A DNA stretch of 64,000 bases from Polyangiaceae bacterium (GTDB lineage: Bacteria; Myxococcota_A; Polyangia; Polyangiales; Polyangiaceae). Location of the stretch: NCBI GenBank assembly GCA_015075635.1, contig JABTUA010000002.1, positions 1,240,001-1,304,000 on the forward strand, in the 5' to 3' direction. Positions 8,397-17,268 of the stretch are shown here, piece by piece. A program made the position numbers and the translations under genes. Below the pieces are notes generated by a model. It had not been told where the DNA came from. It saw only the letters and a program-made list of their open reading frames with translations, and did no database searches. The first letter of the stretch is position 1, and the number at the start of each line of letters is the position of its first letter.

Positions 8397-11300
8397 CTAC
8401 TCCGCCGGCTTCGGCACGACGCTCGTCGGCGCGCCCACCCGGAACCACTTCCGGAGCTTCACCGACAGGTCGTCGAAGAGCGAGTAGGCCACCGGCGTCG
8501 CGAGCAAGGTGAGCAGGAGCGCCAGCGACTGCCCGCCGATGATCACGAAGCCCGTGGCGCGGTTGGTGCCGGCGCCGGCGCCGCTCGACACGACCAGCGG
8601 CAACATGCCGGCGACGAAGGCCGCGGTGGTCATCAAGATGGGGCGCAGGCGGTCGCGATTGGCCGTCAAGATCGCCTCGTCCTTCGGCAGCCCCGCCGCC
8701 CGGAGCTTGATGGTGTGGTCGATCTGCAAGATGGAGTTCTTCTTCACGATGCCGAACAGCACCAATATGCCCAGCATGCTGAAGATGTTCAGCGACTGGC
8801 CGAAGATGATCACGCTGATCAGCGCGAAGGGCACGGTCAGCGGCAGCGAGAGCAGGATGGTGATGGGGTGCAGCCACGACTCGAACTGCGCGGCCAGCAC
8901 CAGGTACATGAAGATGAACGAGAGCAAGAACGCCAGCGCGAAGTTCTTGAACGCGCGGCCGAGCTCCTTGGAGCGGCCCATGGGTCCGCCGCTGTAGGCC
9001 GGGTCCATCTTCAGCTCCTGCACGCCGGTGGCGAGATCGGCGAGGACCGCGCCCTCGGAGAAGCCGGGGGCCAGGTTCGCCATCACCATCACGGTCTTGC
9101 GGCGGTTGTAGCGATCGATGCGGCTCGGTCCCGTGCCTTCGTCGAAGACCACGACGTTGTCCAGGGTGACCGTGCCCAGCTTGGCGCTCGGCACGCTGAG
9201 GCGCTTGAGCCGCGAGACGTCGTTGCGGGCCTCGCTCTCCGCCCGCACCTTCACCTCGTACTGCTCGCCCCGGTCGTTGAAGGTGCTGACCTCGTAGCCA
9301 CCGACCAAGAGGCGCAGGGCGCCTGCGACGTCCGCGACGTTCACGCCCAGATCCGCCGCCTTCTTGCGGTCGATGTGCACGCGCAGCTCGGGCTTGCCGG
9401 TGATCAGCGAGGTGTCCGGATCGACGATGCCAGGCTGCCTCTTCAGCCGCTCCATCAGCTTGGCCGAGTAGGCCTCGAGCTTGGACAGCTCCGGACCTTG
9501 CAGCTGGTACATCACCGGGTACTGCGGCATGCCGCCGGAGAAGGGCGGCACTTGCCCGATGGAGATGCGGTACTTGTCGGCTCCGGGCTGCTTGCTCACC
9601 ACCTCGCGAGCCATCGCGATGATCTCGGCCTGCGAGAGCTTGCGCTCGGACGGCGGCACCAGCTTCACGTAGATGCCGGCCAGGTTGGAGGTGCGCTGGG
9701 CGTCGTCGCCCACGGTGGTCACGGCGTACCTCACCCCCGGGAGCTTCTCGATCTCGCCGGCGATGCGCGTGGTGACGATGCGCGTGGCGTCGAGGCTGGT
9801 CCCCTCCGGCACCCGGATGCTGGCGCCGATCTGCGACTCGTCCTCGTCCGGCAGGAAGTTCTTGTTCGCCGCCTTGGCCAGGAACGGAATGGACGCCAGC
9901 GTCGCGAACGCCGCGAGCACGATCACCCAGCGCCGCCGCATCGCGAAGCGGAGCAGGCGCATGTAGCCGTCCTCGATCAGCCGATAGAAGCCGGTCGCCT
10001 TCGAGCCGTGCCCGTGGTGCGCAGCGTCGGGATCCTTCGCCGCGGCGGCGCTCGGGCGCAGGAAGCGTGAGCTCATCATCGGGGTGAGCACGAAGCTCAC
10101 CAGGAGCGAGATCATGATGGCGAAGGCCATCGTCAGCCCGAACGAGTTCATGAAGCGGCCGACGATGCCGGCCATGAAGGCCACCGGCAGGAACACCGCC
10201 ACGAGCGAGAGCGTGGTGGCGAGCACGGCCAGGCCAATCTCCTTGGTGCCGCTGATCGCGGCGTTGTACGGCGTCTCGCCCTTCTCCTCCATGTGCCGGT
10301 AGATGTTCTCCAGCACCACGATGGCGTCGTCGATCACGATGCCCACGGCCAGGGTCAAGGCCAGCATCGTGATCACGTTCAGCGTGAAGCCGGAGTAGCG
10401 CATCAGCGCGAAGGTGCTGATGATGCTGACCGGGATCGCGACCGCCGAGATGACGGTCGAGCGCCAGTTGCGCAGGAACAAGAAGACCACCACCGAGGCC
10501 AGGAGCGCGCCCAGGAGCAGGTGCTCCTTCACCGTGGCGATGGCGTTGCCGATGAACTCGCTCTGATCGCGCGCGTTCTCGATGACCGTGCCCTTGGGCA
10601 AGCGCGGCTGCAGATCGGCGAGCCTGTCCTTCACGCGCTCGACGATCTGCACGGTGTTGGTGCCGCTCTGCTTGCGCACGTTGAGCAGCACGGTGGGGCT
10701 GGTACCGCGGAAGCCGGCGCTCTCGGCCTCGGCCATGCCGTCCTCGACCCTGGCCACGTCGCCCAGGCGAATCGGCTGGCCCGCCCGCGTGGCGACGGTG
10801 ATGTCGGCCATCTGCGCCACGCTCTGCACGCGGCCCAGCGTGCGCAGCGTGAGCTGCGTCTCGCCCTTCTCCACGCGCCCGCTCGGCAGCTCGATGTTCT
10901 GGCTGCGCAGCGCGCGTTCGAGCTCGGCGCCGGACATGTCGTACTTCTCGAGCTTCGCCGGATCGACCCAGACGTTCACCTGCCGCGCGCGCCCGCCGAT
11001 GATGCTGACCTGGCCCACGCCGTTCAGCGACTCGAGCTCGCGCCGCACGACCTTGTCGGCCAGCTCGGTGACGTCCCGCGGGCTGCCTGGGCTGGTCAGG
11101 GCCAGGGTCAGGATCGGCGTCGCGTCCGGGTCCATCTTGGCCACCATCGGCGGGTCGATGCCGGTCGGCAGCTCGGCCATCACGGCCGAGACCTTCTCGC
11201 GCACCTCCTGGGCCGCGACGTTGATGTCCTTCTCGAGCACGAAGGTCACGATGACCTGGCTCACGCCCTCCACGGAGGCGCTGCGCAGCTCGTCGATCCC

Positions 11301-11528
11301 GCTGATGGTGTTGACCGCCGCCTCCAGCTTGTCGGTCACCTCGGTCTCGACCTGCTCCGGCGACGCGCCGGGCACCACCGTGGTGACCATGACCACCGGG
11401 AACTCGATCTTGGGGAAGCGATCGACCCCGAGCTCGAAGTAGCTGAAGCCGCCGACGACCGACAAGACCAGCACGATCACCGTCGCGAACACCGGACGGC
11501 GCACGCAGATCGCCGCGAGCCACTGCAT
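8397..11528 (-). CDS. RND efflux transporter inner-membrane permease (AcrB/HAE1 family)
   Basis: The 1043-residue length is typical of AcrB/MexB-type pumps. It shows the N-terminal first helix (RRPVFATVIVLVLSVVGG), the porter segment GVDRFPKIEFPVV with GASPEQVE, the transmembrane motif GIVIDDAIVVLENIYRHMEE carrying the paired aspartates of proton relay, and the second-half motif LGILVLFGIVKKNSILQIDH. Two six-helix bundles flank two periplasmic loops (about residues 40-330 and 560-870). It works with the adaptor encoded 16 bp upstream and an outer-membrane channel not found in this window. The operon order is tetR-like regulator, adaptor, permease. Confidence 0.96.
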   Translation of the reverse strand: MQWLAAICVRRPVFATVIVLVLSVVGGFSYFELGVDRFPKIEFPVVMVTTVVPGASPEQVETEVTDKLEAAVNTISGIDELRSASVEGVSQVIVTFVLEKDINVAAQEVREKVSAVMAELPTGIDPPMVAKMDPDATPILTLALTSPGSPRDVTELADKVVRRELESLNGVGQVSIIGGRARQVNVWVDPAKLEKYDMSGAELERALRSQNIELPSGRVEKGETQLTLRTLGRVQSVAQMADITVATRAGQPIRLGDVARVEDGMAEAESAGFRGTSPTVLLNVRKQSGTNTVQIVERVKDRLADLQPRLPKGTVIENARDQSEFIGNAIATVKEHLLLGALLASVVVFLFLRNWRSTVISAVAIPVSIISTFALMRYSGFTLNVITMLALTLAVGIVIDDAIVVLENIYRHMEEKGETPYNAAISGTKEIGLAVLATTLSLVAVFLPVAFMAGIVGRFMNSFGLTMAFAIMISLLVSFVLTPMMSSRFLRPSAAAAKDPDAAHHGHGSKATGFYRLIEDGYMRLLRFAMRRRWVIVLAAFATLASIPFLAKAANKNFLPDEDESQIGASIRVPEGTSLDATRIVTTRIAGEIEKLPGVRYAVTTVGDDAQRTSNLAGIYVKLVPPSERKLSQAEIIAMAREVVSKQPGADKYRISIGQVPPFSGGMPQYPVMYQLQGPELSKLEAYSAKLMERLKRQPGIVDPDTSLITGKPELRVHIDRKKAADLGVNVADVAGALRLLVGGYEVSTFNDRGEQYEVKVRAESEARNDVSRLKRLSVPSAKLGTVTLDNVVVFDEGTGPSRIDRYNRRKTVMVMANLAPGFSEGAVLADLATGVQELKMDPAYSGGPMGRSKELGRAFKNFALAFLLSFIFMYLVLAAQFESWLHPITILLSLPLTVPFALISVIIFGQSLNIFSMLGILVLFGIVKKNSILQIDHTIKLRAAGLPKDEAILTANRDRLRPILMTTAAFVAGMLPLVVSSGAGAGTNRATGFVIIGGQSLALLLTLLATPVAYSLFDDLSVKLRKWFRVGAPTSVVPKPAE

Positions 11529-11544
11529 GCGAGCTCCGCGCGCC

Positions 11545-12762
11545 TCAGCGAGGCGCGACCTCCCGCGAGTCCGTGAGGTCGGCGACGCTCTCGGCGGCGA
11601 CCTCGTCGCCGGCCCGGAGCGGGCCCCGGATCTCCACCATGTCGCCGACGTGGCGCCCGGTGGACACCAGCTTCTCGATCACGCGGTTGCCCTCGCGCAC
11701 GAACACGCGGGCGTTCGAGCCAGTGGAGCCGACAGCGGACTCGGGGACCAGCAGCACCTCCGCCGGCGCGCCCTTCAGCGCGAGCTGCGCGCGCACGAAG
11801 AAGCCCGGACGTAGCGTGCCCTCGTCGTTCGGCACCTCGGCCTCCACGGGCAGCGTGCGCGAGTACGAGTTGATGGCGGCGCCGATGCGCTTCACGTTGG
11901 CCTTGAAGTCGCGGCCGGGGTACGCGGAGACCCTGAGCACCACGCTCGCGTCCTGCTCCAGCCCGGCGATCTCCGACTCCGGCACGTCGATCTTCAGGCG
12001 CAGCGGGTTGTCCTTCACGACCACCGCGACCACGCGCCCGACACCGGCGAACTCGCCGGCGCTGACGCGACGCTCCTGCACGGCGCCGTCGAACGGCGCC
12101 ACGACCTTGGTGTCCTTCAAGTTCTTGCCGGACAGGCCCGCCTGCGCCTCGGCGGTCTTCAGCGCGGCGAAGCCTTGGTTGGCGCCGTTCCGAGCCGCCT
12201 CGTACGCCGCCTCCGCGCGCTGCGCGTTGCTCTTGGCCTGATCGACCACCGCCTGGGCGACGGAGCCGGATTTGGCCAGCTCCTCGGCGCGCTTGGCCTC
12301 GGTCACGGCCAGATCCCGCGCCTCCTTCGCCGCCTTCACGTCGGGCACCGCCTCGGCGTCGAAGCCACGTCCGTTCAAGCCGAGCCGCGCGCGCTGCTGA
12401 TCCGCGGCGGACTTCGCCGCCGCCAGCCGGAGCGCGGCCTCGCTGGCGTCGAGCACGACCAGGACGTCGCCCTTCTTGACGCGCGTCCCGACGTCCACCT
12501 TCACCAGCTTCACGGCGCCGGCGAACTGCGCGGCGACCTCGCTCTTCTCGTCGGGATCGAGCGTGCCGCTGATCTCGAGCACCGGCGGGAGCTTCCGGCT
12601 CTCCACCTTGGCGAAGCGCACGGCGAGCGGAGGCGTGCTGGCCGCCCCCGCGGTCGGCTCCGGTCCGGGCGGCGGTGGTGACTTCTTGCAGGCCACGGCG
12701 CCCAGGGCGGTGGCGACGAGCAACGACGACAACGACAATCGCATCGGGACCTTCCAGTTCAT
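11545..12762 (-). CDS. RND efflux periplasmic adaptor (membrane fusion) lipoprotein
   Basis: ATG 12762 overlaps the TGA of the TetR gene (ATGA, 12759-12762), and the product begins with a lipoprotein signal (LLVATALGAVACKK). The 405-residue protein has the split lipoyl motif (GTLDPDEKSEVAAQFAGAV ... VKKGDVLVVLDASE), an Ala/Lys-rich coiled-coil hairpin (residues ~110-200), the returning lipoyl half (VVAPFDGAVQERRVSAGEFAG) and a beta-barrel plus C-terminal region (LRPGFFVRAQLAL, GDEVAAESV). It links the inner-membrane pump to an outer-membrane channel. Confidence 0.94.
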   Translation of the reverse strand: MNWKVPMRLSLSSLLVATALGAVACKKSPPPPGPEPTAGAASTPPLAVRFAKVESRKLPPVLEISGTLDPDEKSEVAAQFAGAVKLVKVDVGTRVKKGDVLVVLDASEAALRLAAAKSAADQQRARLGLNGRGFDAEAVPDVKAAKEARDLAVTEAKRAEELAKSGSVAQAVVDQAKSNAQRAEAAYEAARNGANQGFAALKTAEAQAGLSGKNLKDTKVVAPFDGAVQERRVSAGEFAGVGRVVAVVVKDNPLRLKIDVPESEIAGLEQDASVVLRVSAYPGRDFKANVKRIGAAINSYSRTLPVEAEVPNDEGTLRPGFFVRAQLALKGAPAEVLLVPESAVGSTGSNARVFVREGNRVIEKLVSTGRHVGDMVEIRGPLRAGDEVAAESVADLTDSREVAPR

Positions 12763-13412
12763 GGACGTCCCCCCAATCGAATCGGCCCGCTCCCGCTCAT
12801 GGGATCGCCGCCGCGAAACAACAGCTCGATCAGCCCGCGCAGGTACATCTCCTCCGGCATCGGGAGCGCGTCCTGCGCCTGGAACAGCAGATCGAAGATC
12901 ACGTAGTTGTGCACCGAGCCGATGAAGGTCCGCGCGACGACCTCGGCGTCGTGGCGCGCGAAGCGACCGGCTCGCATCTCGCCGTCGAAGTAGCCGGCCA
13001 GCGCCTTCAGGGTCCCAATCGGACCCGCGCCGCTCAGGCACTGCGGCAGGGGCGCGCCGTCGGCCCCGGGGTTCGACCAGGCCATCAGGTGCAGCGGCAC
13101 GACCCGGCGCAGGTGCTCGGCGAGCGCCCGGCCGATCTCGAACAGGTTCTCCCGCGGATCGCCCTTCCCGACCCTGCCGGGCAGCTCCGCCGCGAAGGCG
13201 GGCAGCTCGTCCAGCGAGCCCATCGCCGCCTGGAACAGCTCGGCTTTGCTGCGAAAACGCTTGAAGATCGAGCCCTCCGACACCCCCGCCCGGGCGGCCA
13301 CCTCCGCCGTGGTCGCGCGGAAGCCGCGGCTCAAGAACACCTCCCGAGCCGCGTCGAGAATCGCCGAGTCCTGGATGATGGCAGGGCGTGCCATTTGTGA
13401 GCGCTCACTCAT
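12759..13412 (-). CDS. TetR/AcrR family transcriptional repressor
   Basis: Residues ~7-60 form a TetR helix-turn-helix domain (SAILDAAREVFLSRGFRATT, VAARAGVSEGSIFKRFRSKAEL). The C-terminal half is an all-helical ligand-binding region. It heads the RND efflux operon with a 4-bp overlap to the adaptor gene, so it very likely represses that operon. Two starts are possible: ATG 13412 or the internal ATG 13394 (MARPAIIQDS). A perfect 12-bp palindrome at 13397-13408 lies just upstream of 13394, which would make 13394 the natural start and the palindrome an operator. The divergent MFS gene starts at 13507 and could share control. Confidence 0.93.
   Translation of the reverse strand: MSERSQMARPAIIQDSAILDAAREVFLSRGFRATTAEVAARAGVSEGSIFKRFRSKAELFQAAMGSLDELPAFAAELPGRVGKGDPRENLFEIGRALAEHLRRVVPLHLMAWSNPGADGAPLPQCLSGAGPIGTLKALAGYFDGEMRAGRFARHDAEVVARTFIGSVHNYVIFDLLFQAQDALPMPEEMYLRGLIELLFRGGDPMSGSGPIRLGGRP
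13397..13408. promoter_or_regulatory. candidate TetR operator (GTGAGCGCTCAC palindrome)
   Basis: A perfect 12-bp palindrome lies at the 5' end of the tetR gene, inside codons 2-6 of the longest frame and directly before the alternative ATG at 13394. Its position between the divergent tetR and MFS genes suits an autoregulatory operator. Function is inferred from position and symmetry only. Confidence 0.45.
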
Positions 13413-13506
13413 TTAGCTGAAGGTCAGGCCGCGTCAATGGCCCCCATCAGGGTTTGCAGACGTCCGTTCAGGGCCGAGACGGCTCGGATTACCGTCCCGG
13501 GCGACG

Positions 13507-14730
13507 ATGCGCCCCGAAGCCAAACAAGCCCCCGTGGCCCTGACCGTGCTGGTCGCGGCGCTCGGCTACTTCGTGGACATCTACGACCTGATCCTGTTCA
13601 GCATCGTCAGGGTCAAGAGCCTCGCCGCCATCGGCGTGCCCAAGGAGCAGATCCTCGATCAGGGCGTGCTGCTCATCAACATGCAGATGGGCGGCATGCT
13701 CATCGGCGGCATCCTCTGGGGCGTCCTGGGTGACAAGCGCGGGCGCGTCTCGGTGCTGTTCGGCTCCATCTTCATGTACTCGGTGGCGAACATCGCCAAC
13801 GGCTTCGTGCAGACGGTCCCGCAGTACGCGGCGCTGCGCCTGATCGCCGGCGTCGGTCTGGCCGGCGAGCTCGGCGCGGGCATCACGCTGGTCAGCGAGA
13901 TCATGCACCGCGAGTCCCGCGGTTACGGCACGACCATCGTCGCCACCATCGGCATCCTGGGCGCCGTCGTCGCCGCGCTGATCGGCGACTTCTTCGACTG
14001 GCGGACCGCGTACTTCGTCGGCGGCGGCATGGGCCTCGCGCTCCTGCTCCTGCGCGTCGGCCTCTACGAGTCCGGCATGTTCGCCGGCGTGAAGGCCTCC
14101 GGCGTCAAGCTCGGCAGCTTCTCGAGCCTGTTCTCCACGTTCGCGCGGGCGAAGAAGTACCTCGCGGTGATCCTGGTGGGCGTCCCCATCTGGTTCGCGG
14201 TCGGCGTGCTGGTGACGTTCGCGCCGGAGCTCGGCAAGGCCATGGGCATGAGCGAGGCTCCCGCGCCCGGCCGCGCCGTGATGATGACCTACATCGGCCT
14301 GGCCGCGGGGGATCTGGCCAGCGGCGCGCTCTCCCAGCTCCTCAGGAGCCGCAAGCGCGTGCTCGGAGGCTTCATCGGCCTCACGGCCCTGGCCTTCGTC
14401 GTCTACTTCACGCTGGCGAAGACCTCGCTCACCACGTTCTACGGGGTCTGCCTCCTGCTCGGCTTCGCCACCGGCTACTGGGCGGTGTTCGTGACCATGG
14501 CCTCGGAGCTCTTCGGCACGAACATCCGCGCGACGGTGACCACGACCGCTCCGAACTTCGTGCGCGGCGCCGTGGTCCTGCTCACCTTCGGTTTCAAGCA
14601 GCTGAAGGACCCCCTGGGCGTGGTCGGCAGCGCCATCGCGGTGGGCGTGGTCACGCTGCTGATCGCCGTCGTCTCGCTGCTCGCGCTGGAGGAGACGTTC
14701 GGGAAGAGCTTGGACTACGTGGAGGAGTGA
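13507..14730 (+). CDS. MFS transporter (sugar/metabolite:H+ symporter-like)
   Basis: This 407-residue protein has 12 predicted hydrophobic segments and the MFS signature in the loop between helices 2 and 3 (GGILWGVLGDKRGRVSVLFGS), followed by RLIAGVGLAGELGAG and VSEIMHRESRG, as in the sugar-porter/aromatic-acid-symporter type. The substrate is unknown. It is transcribed divergently from the TetR-RND operon. Its last 227 bp (from 14506) recur at 36734-36960, at the far end of the accessory island that begins directly after this gene, so this 3' end is the left boundary of the island. Confidence 0.93.
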   Translation: MRPEAKQAPVALTVLVAALGYFVDIYDLILFSIVRVKSLAAIGVPKEQILDQGVLLINMQMGGMLIGGILWGVLGDKRGRVSVLFGSIFMYSVANIANGFVQTVPQYAALRLIAGVGLAGELGAGITLVSEIMHRESRGYGTTIVATIGILGAVVAALIGDFFDWRTAYFVGGGMGLALLLLRVGLYESGMFAGVKASGVKLGSFSSLFSTFARAKKYLAVILVGVPIWFAVGVLVTFAPELGKAMGMSEAPAPGRAVMMTYIGLAAGDLASGALSQLLRSRKRVLGGFIGLTALAFVVYFTLAKTSLTTFYGVCLLLGFATGYWAVFVTMASELFGTNIRATVTTTAPNFVRGAVVLLTFGFKQLKDPLGVVGSAIAVGVVTLLIAVVSLLALEETFGKSLDYVEE

Positions 14731-14732
14731 GC
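14506..14732 (+). repeat. left copy of MFS 3'-end direct repeat bounding the island
   Basis: These 227 bp match 36734-36960 in the same orientation with nine mismatches that I counted by eye. Eight are third-position synonymous changes and one changes Leu to Val. Both copies end at the same place, two bases after the TGA stop. Confidence 0.85.
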
Positions 14733-14737
14733 GGCGT

Positions 14738-14793
14738 CCCGGCAGCGCGTCCGGGCTTTGCCCGATCACGGCGCAGGGGGCGTGCCAGGCGCC
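14738..14793 (-). repeat. repeat E, copy 1 (leader of a DUF559-type gene, gene lost)
   Basis: On the minus strand this ~56-bp segment, containing AAAGCCCGGACGCGC, matches the sequence immediately upstream of the DUF559 gene (32251-32288 plus 34338-34358) and the plus-strand copy at 34417-34475. Its core can form a CCCGG/CCGGG hairpin. At this site the match stops five bases from the MFS stop codon and no DUF559 coding sequence follows. The stretch 14794-14872 shows no gene. Confidence 0.65.
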
Positions 14794-14872
14794 CGAGCAC
14801 GCGTTGCTGGCGCTGGCGTCGCCACTTCACTTCGCTTCGTCAAGAACCCCTGAACCGCCACGGCATCGGCGG

Positions 14873-15313
14873 TCAACGGTCCTCCGTGGACGAGTTCTGG
14901 CGACTCAAAGTGGCGTCGCTGTGACTGATCGCCTCCTCGATCGTCACGTTCACCCCGCGGTCAAAAGGCGCTCCGAGGAATACCGCGCATTCCCCATCTC
15001 CGGTTGTCGGTGACCAAGCGACGAGTGTTCCGGTTGCATCAAATATGTAGACCGGTGCGCCTGACCCGATCCGCAACAACACGCCGCCCGCAGATGCACG
15101 ATCAAGCCAAACCACGTACTCCAAGCCGGAGACCTGAACGCGCCTGAGCTTGCGCGGTTGCGCATGCGCCCGCGCAAAATCCCTGAGCTTCCAGGCTTTT
15201 GGGGCAGTCGCCCGCCGGGCCACGTCCCGCACGACCGACGAGAGAGCCATCGCGCTGGTGAGTGCCAGAAGGCCCAGAACCCACCACCTCTTGTTCGGGC
15301 GTTCTCCCACCAT
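14873..15313 (-). CDS. hypothetical membrane-anchored protein, partner gene of RHS remnant
   Basis: The 146-residue product has an N-terminal transmembrane segment (WWVLGLLALTSAMALSSVV, residues 10-28) and a ~115-residue extracytoplasmic or cytoplasmic domain with a beta-rich pattern (VSGLEYVVWLDR, GGVLLRIGSGAPVYIFDATG). I do not recognise a family. Its ATG lies 15 bp after the end of the RHS tip remnant, the same relative position as the partner genes of the other RHS modules, so it may be an immunity or accessory protein for that tip; this is inference from position. Confidence 0.6.
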   Translation of the reverse strand: MVGERPNKRWWVLGLLALTSAMALSSVVRDVARRATAPKAWKLRDFARAHAQPRKLRRVQVSGLEYVVWLDRASAGGVLLRIGSGAPVYIFDATGTLVAWSPTTGDGECAVFLGAPFDRGVNVTIEEAISHSDATLSRQNSSTEDR

Positions 15314-15328
15314 TGCTCCTAATCGACG

Positions 15329-15697
15329 TCACTGCGGAGGGCAAGCATCTGGGTCGCATGCTTCACGACAGGTCTTCCATAGCTGGGGCGCAAGCAATGC
15401 GCCACGGTAGTTGCTCCGGATGTCCGCGAGCCAATCGCCAGCGAATTTCTCTTGCGCCTCGTAGAGCCAGCCGACGAGCGGAGACAAGAACGGATCCCAG
15501 TGCAACGTGAGGCTAGGCAGTTCGCGAAGCAGTGCCGCTTGCTGGAGCCGTCATTCTCATCATCCGGATACGACGCCCAAGCCTGGTCAAACGCGGCCAA
15601 GAAACAGGCGCCTCCTCCAGCGATTCCTCCACCGACCAAATACGGGGACTGCCCATCGCGGTCAGCGAAGTTCGTCGGGTTGTTCCTCGCGTACGCA
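15329..15697 (-). pseudogene. RHS C-terminal tip remnant (orphan 3), cut by IS66 and frameshifted
   Basis: Reading from the IS66 boundary, the frame gives VTAYARNNPTNFADRDGQSP, the end of an RHS-associated core, then a tip region (GGGIAGGGACFLAAFDQAWA, SSKRHCFANCLASRCTG). About 15520 the sensible reading moves to another frame (DPFLSPLVGWLYEAQEKFAG, then DWLADIRSNYRGALLAPQLW) and stops at 15329. So the module has lost its core upstream, at the IS end, and carries one frameshift. It is the third orphan RHS module of the array. Confidence 0.6.
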
Positions 15698-15722
15698 GTG
15701 ACCGATCAGCGACGCCGGGATG
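15698..15722 (+). repeat. IS66 terminal inverted repeat, tnpC side
   Basis: It begins GTGACCGATCAGCGAC and pairs with 18061-18085 read on the opposite strand, with two mismatches over 25 bp. Confidence 0.85.
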
Positions 15723-15749
15723 CGCGGCGGGTGGAATCGTGCGTGGGGC

Positions 15750-17255
15750 TCAGCCGAGGGTCTTCTTGAACGCGGCGGGGGTCAGGGCCTCGAGCGGCAG
15801 CGCGAAGACATCGCGGTGGGTCCCGAGGCGCTCGAAGGCCCAGGTGAGATAGGCCTGCGCAGGGACACCTAGAGCTCGACAGGTGGCGATGATGCCGAGG
15901 AGCACGCAAGCACGGTGGGCGCCTTCCGTGCTGCCGGCGAAGAGCATGTTGAGGCGCAGCTTGGCGACGTTCTGAAACTCGCGCTCGGTGGGAGAGTTGT
16001 CGATGGGGACCAGCGGGTCGTCGACGAAACGGAAGAGCGCGTCCCGATGGTTCTTGTAGTACCGAATCGCCGCCGCCAGCGGCTCGGAGGGCAAGAGCGT
16101 CGGCTCGACGGCGTCGCGCCAGCGCTCGAAGTCCTGGACGATGGGGCGAATGCACCGCTGGCGATGTTCTCTGAGCGCCTCTCCGACCAGGCCGAGCTTC
16201 TGCGCCTCTCCCTCTTCGCCGTAGATCGCGCCCAGGAAGGCGCCGCCTTCGAGAGCGAGCACCGGCTGGGTGTCTTCTGCGTCACGGAACTTGCGACGGC
16301 CGTGGGCGTTGCACCCGGCCTCGAGCACGCGGCCTGAAGCGAAGACGTCGTTGAAGCGATGCTCGGCATCGGCGGTGAGGGTACCTCGGAAGGGTCTGAG
16401 CTTCGCGGCGACGACCTCGCCGCTCTTGTCGGGCTCGTACTGAAAGACCGCGACGTCGTGGTTGCGGTAGAGCTCCACGTAACCGTTGTGCGCAGCGGGA
16501 AGCTTCTTGATGATGACCTTCAACCCGGTGCCGTCGGTAGCCATCCAGGAGCCGGCGAGCAGCTGCTTCCAGTGCAAACCGTCGATGCCCGACAGCAGGT
16601 CGGCAGCGCGCTCGATGAAGGTCACCAGCGTGCTCATCGCGATCGGGACTCCGCGCTCGGCGAGGTCGCGCCGGATGCGGTCGAGCGGCGTGAGCAGCCA
16701 GAACTTCTGGTACACGAGCCACGCGAGCCACTCGCAGGTGACCTTGGAGCGCTCGTAAGGGGCAGGCAGAGAGCGCAGCGTCGTGCGCTCGCCACACTCG
16801 CGACAGCGACACGTGTAGCGACGAACGACGCGCCGGCGCTGGTGTTCCTTGACGACGTGGAGCTTCTCCTCGACGAGCTCGTCGACGACGTCCAGGGCAG
16901 CTCCGCCGCACTCGCCGCACGCATCGGGGCGGAGCTCGTGCTCTTCGGCTTCGAGGTGGCTGGGGATCGGCTTGCGCCCCGTTGGCCTCGCCTTCTTCTT
17001 CGGCGGAGGCTCGGCGGCAGGCTTGTCCGGGGCCTTGGGCCGCTCCTCGAAAGCACGCTGGGCTTCTCCCTCGACGACGGGCGGGGCAGCGGCTGGCGCT
17101 GCAGCGCCGGGAGCAGGAGCCTTTCGCTGCTTGCGCTGCGCTACCGCGAGCAGCTCCGAGACGCGATCGTTGAGCCGTGCCAGCTCGGTGAGGAGCTGCG
17201 CGACTTGCGCACGGAGCTCGGCGTTCTCCTTGCGCAGCGCTTCCAGCCCGTCCAC
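15750..17255 (-). CDS. tnpC: IS66 family transposase
   Basis: The 501-residue protein starts with a coiled-coil leucine-rich segment (EALRKENAELRAQVAQLLTE), then a linker and a zinc-finger-like Cys cluster (CGECGG ... CRCRECG). The DDE nuclease core follows, with the first Asp in WMATDGTGL, a GCNAHGRRKF motif and the catalytic Glu region NSPTEREFQNVAKLRLN. This is the standard IS66 transposase layout and the frame is uninterrupted. It is the last gene of the IS operon. Confidence 0.96.
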   Translation of the reverse strand: MDGLEALRKENAELRAQVAQLLTELARLNDRVSELLAVAQRKQRKAPAPGAAAPAAAPPVVEGEAQRAFEERPKAPDKPAAEPPPKKKARPTGRKPIPSHLEAEEHELRPDACGECGGAALDVVDELVEEKLHVVKEHQRRRVVRRYTCRCRECGERTTLRSLPAPYERSKVTCEWLAWLVYQKFWLLTPLDRIRRDLAERGVPIAMSTLVTFIERAADLLSGIDGLHWKQLLAGSWMATDGTGLKVIIKKLPAAHNGYVELYRNHDVAVFQYEPDKSGEVVAAKLRPFRGTLTADAEHRFNDVFASGRVLEAGCNAHGRRKFRDAEDTQPVLALEGGAFLGAIYGEEGEAQKLGLVGEALREHRQRCIRPIVQDFERWRDAVEPTLLPSEPLAAAIRYYKNHRDALFRFVDDPLVPIDNSPTEREFQNVAKLRLNMLFAGSTEGAHRACVLLGIIATCRALGVPAQAYLTWAFERLGTHRDVFALPLEALTPAAFKKTLG

Positions 17256-17268
17256 AGACGAGTAGAGA

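Noticed and set aside
5392..11523. Very long open frames in antisense or shifted frames across the RND and other genes
   Set aside because: They are high-GC shadow frames with Arg/Ala/Gly-biased composition and no domains; the true genes lie in the other frame or strand.
13489..14769. Minus-strand open frame of 426 codons over the MFS gene
   Set aside because: Composition is His/Asp/Glu/Arg-biased as expected of an antisense shadow. Its first codons only coincide with the repeat E leader.
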